Origin: Minisyncoccota bacterium
GTDB lineage: Bacteria; Patescibacteriota; Minisyncoccia; Minisyncoccales; GWA2-38-27
Assembly (NCBI GenBank): GCA_028717605.1
Contig: JAQUNM010000008.1
Location: forward strand, 1 to 16,340
Length of the DNA stretch: 16,340 bases
Direction of reading: 5' to 3'
Part shown: positions 6,976-14,626 of the stretch, in pieces
Numbering within the stretch: position 1 is the first letter of the stretch
Layout: every line of letters starts with the position of its first letter
Notes under the pieces: model-generated
Told to the model about the DNA's origin: nothing
The model's database searches: none
The model's input: the letters and a program-made list of their open reading frames with translations, nothing else
Program-made: the position numbers and the translations under genes

Positions 6976-8105
6976 ATGAAAAAAATTGTTTATAGTGTTG
7001 CTATTTTATCAGGCACTATTATAGGAGTAGGTCTTTTTGCTTTACCCTATATTACAGTTAAAGCTGGTGTTTGGTTAGTCTTGGGTTATTTTGTTTTATT
7101 AAGCCTAATAGCTTATTTGGTTCATTATTTATTCGCTGAATTAGCCCTACACACTCCTGACTTTAAAAGATTACCTGGCTTTGCTCAAATTTATCTTGGT
7201 TCTTGGGGGAAAAGAATTGCTTAGCTTCTGTAATTTTAGGATTAATTGGAGCTCTTTTAGCCTATATTATTTTAGGAGGAGAGTTTTTATATAATTTAAT
7301 TAATCCATATTTAGGCGGTAGTGTTCTTTTTTATACTTTGCTGTATTTTTTCCTAGGTGCTTTTATTATTCTCTTGGGCATTAAAACAACATCTAGCGTA
7401 TCTTTTTGGGGTGTTGTTCTCTTTTTTTTAATTATTATTTTAGGCTTTATTAAGGGCTTTCCTTATTTAGAGATTAATAATTTATTGATTAATAAAATTA
7501 GCGTTCCTAATATTTTTTTACCTTATGGTGTTATTTTATTTTCCTTATGGGGAGCAGCTTTAATTCCAGAGGTAGAAGAGTTTTTGGGTAAAGATAAACA
7601 TTTAATTAAAAAAATAATTTTACCTAGTATTTTAATACCAGTTGTCGTTTACTTAATTTTTATTTATTTAATAGTTAGTATAACTGGTCCTAATACTACT
7701 GAGTTTGCTCTTGACGGGTTAAAGGGTGTTTTTAGTAATGGTATTATTTCTTTGATGTTATTCTTTGGTTTTTTAACTACTTTTACTTCTTTTGTGGCCT
7801 TAGGATTAACCTTAAAAAAAGTTTTTTGGTTTGATTTAAAAATAAATAAATATTTAGCTTGGTTTTTAGCTTGTTTCCCATGTCTTTTTCTTTATTTGCT
7901 CGGTTTTAAAGATTTTATTAGAATAATAGGTTTTATTGGATCAATAATGTTAGCTACTGACAGTATTCTTTTAAGCTTAATGTATAGAAAATTAGGAATT
8001 TTAAAACCAGAAGCAGTCTCTAAGTTTAAAAAATATTTAATTTATCCTTTGATTTTAATTTTTATTTTTGGTATATTATATGAAGTATATTATTTTTTAA
8101 AATGA
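6976..8105 (+). pseudogene. Amino-acid permease (aromatic amino-acid/HAAAP-like), interrupted by a frameshift
   Basis: The first frame (6976-7224) encodes KKIVYSVAILSGTIIGVGLFALPY, the TM1 signature of aromatic/hydroxy amino-acid permeases in the APC superfamily, then TM2 and about 83 residues before a TAG at 7222-7224. The rest of the transporter, with about nine more hydrophobic helices, continues in the -1 frame to 8105. Together they give about 376 aa, normal for the family. The switch must lie between the -1-frame stop at 7158-7160 and 7222. Restoring one base near 7222 (GCT TTA GCT) reads smoothly through KRIA into ASVILG. GGGGGAAAA at 7205-7213 is an alternative slip site. It is either a real pseudogene or a single-base assembly error. 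The ATG lies 2 nt after the tRNA-Glu discriminator base, with no room for a ribosome binding site. The stop overlaps the next start (ATGA). Confidence 0.8.
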
Positions 8106-9061
8106 TTATTAATATTTTTCTTTTTATAATTTCTTTTGTGATGTTGGGCATAGCCGCTCATTGGATAGTAAATAGCTTAACTTTTTTAGCCCGTTTTTTT
8201 AAATGGCGAGAGTTTGTATTAGTTTATTTTGTTTTAGTTATTGGAGCCAGTATTCCTAATTTTGCTGTTGGTATATTTTCTTCTTTACAAGGAGCCCCAG
8301 ATCTATTTTTTGGAGATGTAATAGGTAATAGTTTGATTACTTTAACTTTAATAGTTGGATTAGCAGCGTTTGTTAACAAGGGACTTAGGGCAGATAGTCG
8401 AGTAGTTCAACAATCTTCTGTTTTTGTTATTTTGACTTCTCTTTTGCCGCTTTTGTTAATTATGGATGGAAGATTAAGTAGAGGAGACGGGATAGTATTG
8501 TTAGCTATTTTTTTCTTTTATAGTAGTTGGCTTTTTTCCAAAAGAAAGCTTTTTGAACATACATATGATGAAGAAGAAGGAGAAATAAAAAAACCAGTTA
8601 GTTCTTTTTTCAAAAGCGTATTAGGAATTATTATGGGTTTGCCTTTTTTGATTCTAGCTGGTAAATGGATAGTTGATTCCTCTTTATTCTTTGCTCAAAC
8701 ATTTGGTTTTCAATTGGCTATTTTCGGTGTTTTAATAGTAGCTATTGGAACATCTTTGCCAGAATTATTTTTTATAGTAACAGCGGCTAAAAAGAAGAAT
8801 AATTGGTTGGCTTTGGGCGGAATTATTGGAGATGTTATTGTTTTGCCTACTTTGGGACTGGGAATTATAGCTGTTATCTCTCCGATTGAAATAACTGCTT
8901 TCTCTGCTTTTTTGCCTCTTTTTATATTTTTAATAACTGCTAGTTGTATTTTTGTTTGGATAATCAAGAGTGATAAAAAAATTACCTGCATAGAAGCAGT
9001 GCCTCTATTGTTTGTTTATGGTGCTTTTTTGCTTTACGAGATTTTTTCTAGAATTTTTTAA
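8102..9061 (+). CDS. Sodium/calcium exchanger-like (CaCA family) membrane protein
   Basis: The 319-aa protein has about ten hydrophobic helices in two inverted halves joined by an acidic/basic loop (residues ~155-172, EEEGEIKK). Each half carries an alpha-repeat. The first is GASIPN (48-53) with GDVIGNS (71-77). The second is GTSLPE (216-221) with GGIIGD (239-244). These match the CaCA signature found in YrbG-type exchangers, which move Ca2+ against Na+ or H+ across the cytoplasmic membrane. By alignment with NCX_Mj, the equivalents of N81, E213 and D240 are kept (N76, E221, D244), but the first-repeat Glu54 equivalent is Asn53. Ion selectivity or stoichiometry may therefore differ. It overlaps the permease stop by 4 nt, and the next gene starts immediately after its stop. 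Confidence 0.85.
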   Translation: MIINIFLFIISFVMLGIAAHWIVNSLTFLARFFKWREFVLVYFVLVIGASIPNFAVGIFSSLQGAPDLFFGDVIGNSLITLTLIVGLAAFVNKGLRADSRVVQQSSVFVILTSLLPLLLIMDGRLSRGDGIVLLAIFFFYSSWLFSKRKLFEHTYDEEEGEIKKPVSSFFKSVLGIIMGLPFLILAGKWIVDSSLFFAQTFGFQLAIFGVLIVAIGTSLPELFFIVTAAKKKNNWLALGGIIGDVIVLPTLGLGIIAVISPIEITAFSAFLPLFIFLITASCIFVWIIKSDKKITCIEAVPLLFVYGAFLLYEIFSRIF

Positions 9062-9643
9062 ATGTCTGTTTATAAAGAATTAAAAAATCACGCGCCTTTT
9101 ACTTTTTTAGCTACCTTAATAGCTGTTTTAGTCGTTGTTTTTATTAATTTTCATTTAAAAAAGATAATCATTAAGGATATTTTTCATTTTTTTCATTTCT
9201 TTCATATATTTGTTTCAGCTTTGACCACCAGCGCTCTTTTTTATAAATATAGGAAAAAACCTATCATAGCTTTTTTAATAGGAATATTGGGATCTATTTT
9301 TATTGGTAGTATCAGTGATATTATTCTTCCTTATTTAGGTGGACTTGTTTTTAATTTAAATATCCATTTTCATCTTCCTTTAATCCAAGAAACCTTATTA
9401 ACCTTAGTTTCTTCTTTTGTAGGGGCTAGCTTAGGAATATTATTTTTACTAACGAAGTTTTCTCATTTTTTACATGTATTTTTATCTGTTTTTGCTAGTT
9501 TATTTTATCTTTTAACCTTTACTGCTAATTTTGTTTTTAGTTATTTTTTAGTATCTTTTTTTATTGTTTTTTTAGCTGTAATAATTCCTTGTTGTATTAG
9601 TGACATTGTTTTTCCTTTATTGTTTGTTAAGAAAATTGACTAA
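9062..9643 (+). CDS. His-rich polytopic membrane protein, function unknown (possible metal transport)
   Basis: The 193-aa protein has five or six predicted TM segments (about 14-32, 40-60, 67-83, 112-131, 136-157 and 162-188). Histidines cluster at the membrane edge: H42, H45 and H48 (HFFHFFH), H102 and H104 (HFH), and H135 and H138. Two similar motifs, SISDIILPYL (82-91) and CISDIVFPLL (178-187), suggest an internal duplication with an Asp and a Pro in the membrane. I do not recognise the family. The His and Asp placement and the position after an exchanger suggest divalent metal handling, but this is inference. The ATG directly follows the TAA of the exchanger gene, so translation is probably coupled. 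No Shine-Dalgarno sequence is visible. Confidence 0.75.
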   Translation: MSVYKELKNHAPFTFLATLIAVLVVVFINFHLKKIIIKDIFHFFHFFHIFVSALTTSALFYKYRKKPIIAFLIGILGSIFIGSISDIILPYLGGLVFNLNIHFHLPLIQETLLTLVSSFVGASLGILFLLTKFSHFLHVFLSVFASLFYLLTFTANFVFSYFLVSFFIVFLAVIIPCCISDIVFPLLFVKKID

Positions 9644-9664
9644 ATCTACCTTAAATGATAAGAT
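9636..9664 (+). promoter_or_regulatory. rmuC promoter, leaderless geometry
   Basis: TTGACT (9636-9641, 5/6 to consensus) is followed after exactly 17 bp by TAAGAT (9659-9664), with TG at 9656-9657 making an extended -10. The hexamer ends 6 nt before the ATG at 9671, so the transcript should begin at or next to the start codon. The -35 box overlaps the stop codon of the preceding gene. It is the best-formed of the leaderless promoters here. Confidence 0.7.
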
Positions 9665-9670
9665 ATTCTA

Positions 9671-10615
9671 ATGATAGAATTACTTTTAATAATTATTCTA
9701 TTATTGGGCTTTTTTGGCCTTATTGTTCTTCAAAATAAAGAAAGAAGAGAATTTGAGCAGAGAATGACAGATTTAATGAGTTCTCATTTAAAAGAATTAA
9801 GGGGTAATTTTTTTGAAACCTCTGAAGCTTTGCACAAACAAATGGTTTCTTTCACTTCTGGCACCGTTCAAGTCCAGGAAAACCTAAAAAAAATGCAAGA
9901 AACAATGCAAAGTATTTCTTCTTTTCAAGAAATATTTCGTTCTCCTAAACTAAGGGGAAGATGGGGAGAGGCTTCTTTAGAAATGATTTTAGCTGAATAT
10001 TATCCTAAAGAATTTTATAAAGTTCAATACACTTTTTCTACCGGAGAAAGAGCAGATGCTGTTTTAAAATTGCCAGATGGAAAATTATTAGCTATTGATG
10101 CTAAATTTTCTTTTGAAAACTTTACTAAAATGATAGAAGCTTCTAAAGAAGAAGAAAAACAATCTTTTAAAAAAAGGTTTTTACAAGATATTAAAATTCA
10201 GATTGATAGTATTGCTCAAAAATATATCTTACCCCAAGAAGGAACCCTAGAGTATGCTTTAATGTATGTTCCAGCTGAAGCTGTTTTTTACGAAATACTT
10301 TTTAACCTAAAAGAAGACATTGGTAAGTATGCCAGAAAGAAAAAAGTAGTTATTGCTTCTCCTAATACTATATATTTAACTTTAGGGACAATTACTGCTT
10401 GGTTTAGGGATACTCAAATATCAAGGCAAACGAAAGAAATTCAAGAACAAATAATAAAGATTCAAACAGACGCTGTTAAATTAATAACAGATTTTCAAAA
10501 ATTAGGTGGACATTTGAAAAATGCTTCTAGTTCATATGACAATTGTGAAAAAAGATTTTCTTTTTTTACCAGCAAAGTTAAAAAATTAACTGATATTAAA
10601 AAATTAAAAAAATGA
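9671..10615 (+). CDS. rmuC: RmuC-family DNA recombination protein
   Basis: RmuC proteins carry a predicted PD-(D/E)xK-type nuclease fold and limit inversions and rearrangements at repeats. This 314-aa protein has an N-terminal membrane anchor (2-20), then a heptad-rich coiled-coil stretch (~22-85), then the RmuC core. The core includes LRGRWGE (94-100), GERADAVLKLPDGKLLAIDAKF (125-146, with candidate catalytic D129, D143 and K145), EYALMYVPAEAVFYE, and IASPNTIYLTL. It is shorter than E. coli RmuC (about 475 aa) but the core is complete. It has its own promoter just upstream, with no Shine-Dalgarno sequence. Its stop overlaps the rplU start by 4 nt (ATGA), so the ribosomal protein gene may be translationally coupled to it. 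Confidence 0.9.
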   Translation: MIELLLIIILLLGFFGLIVLQNKERREFEQRMTDLMSSHLKELRGNFFETSEALHKQMVSFTSGTVQVQENLKKMQETMQSISSFQEIFRSPKLRGRWGEASLEMILAEYYPKEFYKVQYTFSTGERADAVLKLPDGKLLAIDAKFSFENFTKMIEASKEEEKQSFKKRFLQDIKIQIDSIAQKYILPQEGTLEYALMYVPAEAVFYEILFNLKEDIGKYARKKKVVIASPNTIYLTLGTITAWFRDTQISRQTKEIQEQIIKIQTDAVKLITDFQKLGGHLKNASSSYDNCEKRFSFFTSKVKKLTDIKKLKK

Positions 10616-10938
10616 TAGCTATAATAAAAACAGGGGGAAAACAATATAAGGTTTCTCCTGGAGATAAAATAAAAGTTGAAAAAATAAATAAAGAAGAAGG
10701 GAAAGAAATCAATTTTGATCAAGTTTTGCTTTTTCAAGATAAAGATAAAATAGAAATTGGTCAACCCTTGTTAAAGGGTTTTAAGGTTTTAGCCAAGATT
10801 TTAAAGCAAGGCAAAGCAGATAAAATTATTGTTTTAAAATATAAACCTAAAACAAGATATAAAGTTAAGCAAGGTCACAGACAAGCTTATACTCAAGTAG
10901 AAATTTTAAAAATATTACCTTCTTCCCTCAAGAGCTGA
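10612..10938 (+). CDS. rplU: 50S ribosomal protein L21
   Basis: The product is 108 aa and alignable end to end with bL21. It begins IAIIKTGGKQYKVSPGDKIKVEK, has the central VLLFQDKDKIEIGQPLL segment, and ends with the rRNA-binding block VLKYKPKTRYKVKQGHRQAYTQVEI. L21 binds 23S rRNA domain I. In most bacteria rpmA (L27) follows directly, but here the next gene is recR on the opposite strand, whose 3' end overlaps rplU by 24 nt. The start overlaps the rmuC stop. No terminator is visible downstream, so the convergent transcripts may run into each other. Confidence 0.95.
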   Translation: MIAIIKTGGKQYKVSPGDKIKVEKINKEEGKEINFDQVLLFQDKDKIEIGQPLLKGFKVLAKILKQGKADKIIVLKYKPKTRYKVKQGHRQAYTQVEILKILPSSLKS

Positions 10939-11511
10939 TTCTAGGGTTTCTGGATCAGCGTATTCTAATTCTCCACCAATAGGCAAACCCCTTCCTAGGT
11001 GAGTTATTTTTATATTCTTATCTTTTATTTTTCTTTCTAAATAAAGCCTAGTTGTTTCTCCTTCAGTAGTGGGATTGGTAGCTATTATTATTTCTTTAAA
11101 AGAAGCTGTTTGAATTCTTTTTTCTAAGAACTGAATTCTTTTTTGAAATAGTTCTTTTTTGCTTTCGATTATATTCCCATCTAGAATAAAATAAAGACCC
11201 TTATATTTTTGGGTTTTTTCTAAAGCCTGAAAGTCAGTTTCTGTTTCTACAATACATAAAGTTTGTTTATCCCTTAAAGGATTTTGGCAAACAGAACATA
11301 GGTTTTCTTGTTCTTTAGAAATAAAAAAATTATAACAAAGTTCACAAGTTTTAATATTTTTTTTAACCTCTATAATTCCTTCTAATAATTTTTTTATTTC
11401 CTTTACGGGTAATTTTATTAAATGTAAAACAAAACGATTGGCTGTTTTGGGTCCAACATTAGGAAACTTAGAAAATTCTTGAGTCAGTTTTTCAATTGGA
11501 TCTTGCATCAT
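10915..11511 (-). CDS. recR: Recombination mediator RecR
   Basis: RecR acts with RecO/RecF to load RecA at gaps. The 198-aa protein, the usual length, has a helix-hairpin-helix (FPNVGPKTANRF, 16-27). A four-Cys zinc module follows: C56-x2-C59 and C72-x2-C75. The Toprim domain begins at LCIVETETDFQALE (~85-98) and includes EIIIATNPTTEGETTRLYL. The C-terminal LGRGLPIGGELEYADPETLESAL is a family hallmark. Two consecutive ATGs open the gene and either could be used. The first overlaps the dnaB stop by 4 nt, indicating coupling. It is the last gene of the minus-strand cysS-orf108-dnaB-recR block. Confidence 0.95.
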   Translation of the reverse strand: MMQDPIEKLTQEFSKFPNVGPKTANRFVLHLIKLPVKEIKKLLEGIIEVKKNIKTCELCYNFFISKEQENLCSVCQNPLRDKQTLCIVETETDFQALEKTQKYKGLYFILDGNIIESKKELFQKRIQFLEKRIQTASFKEIIIATNPTTEGETTRLYLERKIKDKNIKITHLGRGLPIGGELEYADPETLESALEGRR

Positions 11512-12860
11512 TCTTGCTCTAAATGCTTTTCTATATTTCTAAAAGTAGCCCTTTGTTCATCAAAATATAATTCTACTGAGCCAGTTGGCCCGTTTCTATG
11601 TTTAGCAATAATAATATCAGCTATGTTCTTTCTTTGAGTTTCTGGATAATAACGATCTTCTCTATAAATAAAGGCAACTACATCTGCGTCTTGTTCTAAT
11701 GAACCTGATTCTCTTAGATCAGATAATCTTGGAATTTGAGGGCTTCTTTGTTCTACTGCTCTAGAAAGTTGAGAAAGAGCAATTACTGGAACATCTAATT
11801 CTCTGGCTAGGGCCTTTAAAGACCTAGATATTTCTGTTACTTGTTGAACTGGAGAAGCGTTCGGGTTTCTTGGATCCATTAATTGTAAATAATCAATAAC
11901 AATTAATCCTAACTTAGCTTCAGCCTGTAAGCGTCTAGCCATAGCTCTCATTTGAATAACATTAGAAATAGCTGTGTCGTCAATATATATTGGAGCTTCA
12001 GACAATATTCCCATGGCATGTTGAATTCTATCAAAATCATTATCTTTTTCAGTAGTAGATAATCTGCCGGTTCTTAGTTTCCAAAGATCAATATTAGATA
12101 AAGCAGCTATTAATCTATCTATTACTTGGTCTTTAGACATTTCTAAACTAAAATAGCCAACTGGTGTTTTGTTTTCTATAGCAGCTGCCATAGCAAAGTT
12201 TAAAGCTAAGCTCGATTTTCCTAAAGAAGGTCTGGCAGCTAAAATAATCAAGTCTGATTTTTGGAAACCAGATAACATATTATCTAGATTAGAAAAACCA
12301 GTAGAAAGACCCCTCAGCCCCCCAGTATGTTTTGATAACTTGTCAATTCTTTCAAAAGCTTCTTCTAATGATTCTTTAACAGGAACAAATGATTGTTTCA
12401 AGCTTTTTTGAGTAATGCTGAATATTTTCCTTTCTGCTTCGTCTAAAAGAATATCTATGTCTTGTTTTTCATTATAACCCATTAGGTTAATGTCTTGACT
12501 GGCTTCTATTAAATCCCTTAACACTCTCTTTTTTTGAACTAATTTTGCATAACTAGAAACATGGGTAGCAGTAGGAACAAAATTAATTAATTCTGTTAAA
12601 TAACTATTACCGCCAACATCTTTTAGTTCTTTTTTTTCTTTGAGCCTGGAAGAAACAGAAAGAAAATCGATTGGCTCTGATTTTTCAAATAAGTCAAAAA
12701 TAGCCTCATATATCTTTTTATGTGATTCTTTGTAAAAATCTTTAGGAGAAAGAAAATCAACTATTTTAATAATTGCATTTTTATCAATCATTAAACAACC
12801 CAAAAGAGACATTTCAGCTTCTATGTTTTGTGGAGGAAGTTTAGCTTGATTATTGTCCAT
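11508..12860 (-). CDS. dnaB: Replicative DNA helicase DnaB
   Basis: DnaB is the hexameric 5'-3' helicase at the replication fork. The 450-aa protein has the N-terminal collar domain (LPPQNIEAEMSLLGCLM at 8-24) and a linker. The RecA-like motor has Walker A ARPSLGKSS (209-217, K215), Walker B LIVIDYLQLM (D323), and conserved SRSLKALARELDVPVIALSQLSR (345-367), LRESGSLEQDADVV and KHRNGPTG. The length is normal and no intein interrupts the P-loop or the DnaB H3/H4 motifs, where inteins often insert. A promoter with 17-bp spacing ends 8 nt upstream of the ATG, so it can be transcribed independently of cysS. It is coupled to recR by an ATGA overlap. Confidence 0.96.
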   Translation of the reverse strand: MDNNQAKLPPQNIEAEMSLLGCLMIDKNAIIKIVDFLSPKDFYKESHKKIYEAIFDLFEKSEPIDFLSVSSRLKEKKELKDVGGNSYLTELINFVPTATHVSSYAKLVQKKRVLRDLIEASQDINLMGYNEKQDIDILLDEAERKIFSITQKSLKQSFVPVKESLEEAFERIDKLSKHTGGLRGLSTGFSNLDNMLSGFQKSDLIILAARPSLGKSSLALNFAMAAAIENKTPVGYFSLEMSKDQVIDRLIAALSNIDLWKLRTGRLSTTEKDNDFDRIQHAMGILSEAPIYIDDTAISNVIQMRAMARRLQAEAKLGLIVIDYLQLMDPRNPNASPVQQVTEISRSLKALARELDVPVIALSQLSRAVEQRSPQIPRLSDLRESGSLEQDADVVAFIYREDRYYPETQRKNIADIIIAKHRNGPTGSVELYFDEQRATFRNIEKHLEQE

Positions 12861-12868
12861 TATGTTTT

Positions 12869-12897
12869 TGTATAACAGAAAAAAAGAATTTGTTCAA
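12869..12897 (-). promoter_or_regulatory. dnaB promoter, near-leaderless
   Basis: On the minus strand TTGAAC (12897-12892) is followed after exactly 17 bp by TATACA (12874-12869), with TG one base upstream of the -10 hexamer. Eight nt separate the -10 box from the dnaB ATG (12860), which predicts a 5' leader of 0-2 nt. No Shine-Dalgarno sequence is present in the spacer. Confidence 0.6.
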
Positions 12898-12910
12898 GTA
12901 AGTAAAATTT

Positions 12911-13237
12911 CTATTTTTCTCCTAAAAATATATCTCTTAAAGCTCTTATTTCTTTTTCTAACTCTACCCTTGTTTTATGTTTTTCGTTAAGATCTTTCAT
13001 TCTTGCAATTTCTTTCTTTTTTATTTTTTCAAAATTTTTAATATCATTTGAGCTTATCAAAGATCCAAAATATTTATAATCAGTTATTTCTCTAGCCAGT
13101 TTTTCTATTTCATTAGAACTAATGCCATATCTTTCATATAAGCGGCTTTTTCCTCTTCTTAATAATTCTCTTGCTTTAGTATGAGAAATATGAGTATTTT
13201 TCTCAAAAACTGAAACTTTTTTATTAGATGAAGCCAT
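12911..13237 (-). CDS. Basic protein of unknown function, 108 aa
   Basis: I do not recognise this protein. The N-terminal half is basic and could form a small helical DNA- or RNA-binding unit (SHTKARELLRRGKSRLYERYGIS, residues ~19-40, then EIEKLAREITDYKYFGSL). The C-terminal ~40 residues (DIKNFEKIKKKEIARMKDLNEKHKTRVELEKEIRALRDIF) are charged and heptad-like, consistent with a coiled coil. There are no Cys residues and no TM segments. It lies between cysS and dnaB on the same strand, 42 nt after cysS and 50 nt before dnaB. Codon use resembles its neighbours and the frame is uninterrupted, so it is likely real. Confidence 0.7.
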   Translation of the reverse strand: MASSNKKVSVFEKNTHISHTKARELLRRGKSRLYERYGISSNEIEKLAREITDYKYFGSLISSNDIKNFEKIKKKEIARMKDLNEKHKTRVELEKEIRALRDIFLGEK

Positions 13238-13245
13238 AAGAATTA

Positions 13246-13251
13246 TTTATA
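13246..13251 (-). promoter_or_regulatory. Weak candidate -10 box upstream of the 108-aa gene
   Basis: TATAAA on the minus strand (13251-13246) ends 8 nt before the ATG at 13237, the same distance as for dnaB. No TG extension and no convincing -35 box are present, and the region is extremely AT-rich, so a chance match is likely. Confidence 0.25.
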
Positions 13252-13279
13252 TATTTTATATAATAAAAAATGAAACGAC

Positions 13280-14620
13280 TCAAGCAAAAGAAATATTAGT
13301 CCCTTTTTCAGTATCTTTAATTAAAAAACCTTGTTTTTCTATTTGGTTTCTTAGTTTATCTGCTTTTTCCCAATTTTTTTCTTTTCTTTGAGTTTCTCTT
13401 TCTTTTATTAATTTTCTTATCTTTTCAGGAATAATAATTTTTAACTCTTTTAGTCCTAAACCTAGAACTTTATCAAAATTTAGCAAAGTTTGTTTTTTAT
13501 CTTTGGCTTTTTGGTCTTTAATTAATTTCCAGACAATAGACATGGCTTTAGGCATATTTAAGTCATCATTAATGGCTGTTTGAAATTGTTTTTGATATTT
13601 TTTATTTATTCTTTTAGAATCTTCTAGGCTTAAAAAGAAGTTATATAAACTTTTTAAAGCTGATTCAGCTGCTTTTAATCCTTTTTCTGTATAATTAAAG
13701 GGGGTTCTGTAATGGGCGGTTAAAAATAAGTATCTCAAAGCTAAGGGGTTTTTAATTTCCCTTAAAGTAATAAAGTTTTTTAAAGATTTGCTCATTTTTT
13801 GTCCTTCTATTTTTAAATGTCGGGTATGAAACCAAATTCTAACAAATCTTTTTTTATTAATAGCTTCTGACTGGGCAATTTCTGATTCGTGATGAGGGAA
13901 AATATTATCTTCTCCACCAGTATGAATATCAATAGTTTTGCCTAAATATTTCATGGCAATGGTTGAACACTCCATGTGCCAGCCAGGAAAACCTTTGCCC
14001 CAAGGAGAGTCCCACTCCATTTGTCTTTTTTCGTTTTTAGGACTAAATTTCCAAAGAGCAAAGTCAGCTGGATGTTTTTTCTCAAGATTTATGTCTATTC
14101 TAGCTCCTGCTTTTAATTTTTCCAAAGTATTTCCTGAAAGTTTCCCATATTTAGGAAATTTTTGAACATTAAAATAAATACCATCTGATATTTTATAGGC
14201 ATAGCCTTTTTTAATTAATATTTTAATTAAATCCTGAGTTTCTTTAATACAATCAGTCGCCCTAGAAACAATGTGAGGATATAAAATATTTAGTTTTTTT
14301 CTATTTTCAAAAAAAATTTTAGTGAAATATTCAGCGATTTTCCAAATAGATTTTTTCTTTTCTTTAGCCGATTTTTCCATTTTATCTTGACCAGTATCAG
14401 CGTCTGAAACTAAATGGCCAACATCAGTAATATTCATAACATGTTTTACTTTATAATTATTATACTCTAGGGTTCTTCTTAAAATATCAGAATTAAAATA
14501 ATTCCAAGCATGACCCAAATGATCATAATCATAAACAGTGGGTCCGCAAGTATATAAGGTAATTGTTTTTTTTCTAAAAGATTCTTTTTTTCCAGAGAGA
14601 GTATTATATATCTTTAACAT
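13280..14620 (-). CDS. cysS: Cysteinyl-tRNA synthetase
   Basis: CysS charges tRNA-Cys. The 446-aa class I synthetase begins LKIYNTLSGKKESF, has HIGH as HLGH (34-37) and KMSKS at 275-279. The zinc-site residues are C25 (YTCGPTVYDYDHLGH), C218 (WHMECS) and the HHE of FPHHESEIAQSEA (243-245). I chose ATG 14620 because the family begins M-L-K-I-x-N-T-L. An upstream in-frame TTG at 14647 would add nine residues (KRLWYNLN) encoded by the promoter's own -10 region. The chosen ATG lies exactly 6 nt after TATAAT, so the mRNA should be leaderless. It is transcribed divergently from dnaX across a 55-nt gap and heads the cysS-orf108-dnaB-recR block. Confidence 0.95.
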   Translation of the reverse strand: MLKIYNTLSGKKESFRKKTITLYTCGPTVYDYDHLGHAWNYFNSDILRRTLEYNNYKVKHVMNITDVGHLVSDADTGQDKMEKSAKEKKKSIWKIAEYFTKIFFENRKKLNILYPHIVSRATDCIKETQDLIKILIKKGYAYKISDGIYFNVQKFPKYGKLSGNTLEKLKAGARIDINLEKKHPADFALWKFSPKNEKRQMEWDSPWGKGFPGWHMECSTIAMKYLGKTIDIHTGGEDNIFPHHESEIAQSEAINKKRFVRIWFHTRHLKIEGQKMSKSLKNFITLREIKNPLALRYLFLTAHYRTPFNYTEKGLKAAESALKSLYNFFLSLEDSKRINKKYQKQFQTAINDDLNMPKAMSIVWKLIKDQKAKDKKQTLLNFDKVLGLGLKELKIIIPEKIRKLIKERETQRKEKNWEKADKLRNQIEKQGFLIKDTEKGTNISFA

Positions 14621-14626
14621 ATTTAA

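Noticed and set aside
7205..7213. Programmed -1 frameshift at GGGGGAAAA in the permease
   Set aside because: The run does not form an X-XXY-YYZ heptamer in the zero frame and no downstream stem was seen. A simple indel or assembly error explains it better.
8710..8991. Antisense ORF of 93 codons inside the exchanger gene
   Set aside because: It is the complement of the conserved second alpha-repeat, with no own start signals. It is a shadow of the real gene.
10495..10764. Minus-strand ORF across the rmuC/rplU junction
   Set aside because: Poly-Phe/Lys low-complexity translation of AT-rich antisense sequence. rmuC and rplU are clearly coding on the plus strand.
10934..10959. GCTGATTC/GGATCAGC hairpin at the rplU-recR junction as a bidirectional terminator
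   Set aside because: The 8-bp stem is real, but neither strand has a following T tract and it lies within the recR coding end.
12169..12411. Plus-strand ORF inside dnaB
   Set aside because: Antisense to the conserved Walker A region of DnaB, with no homology or start signal.
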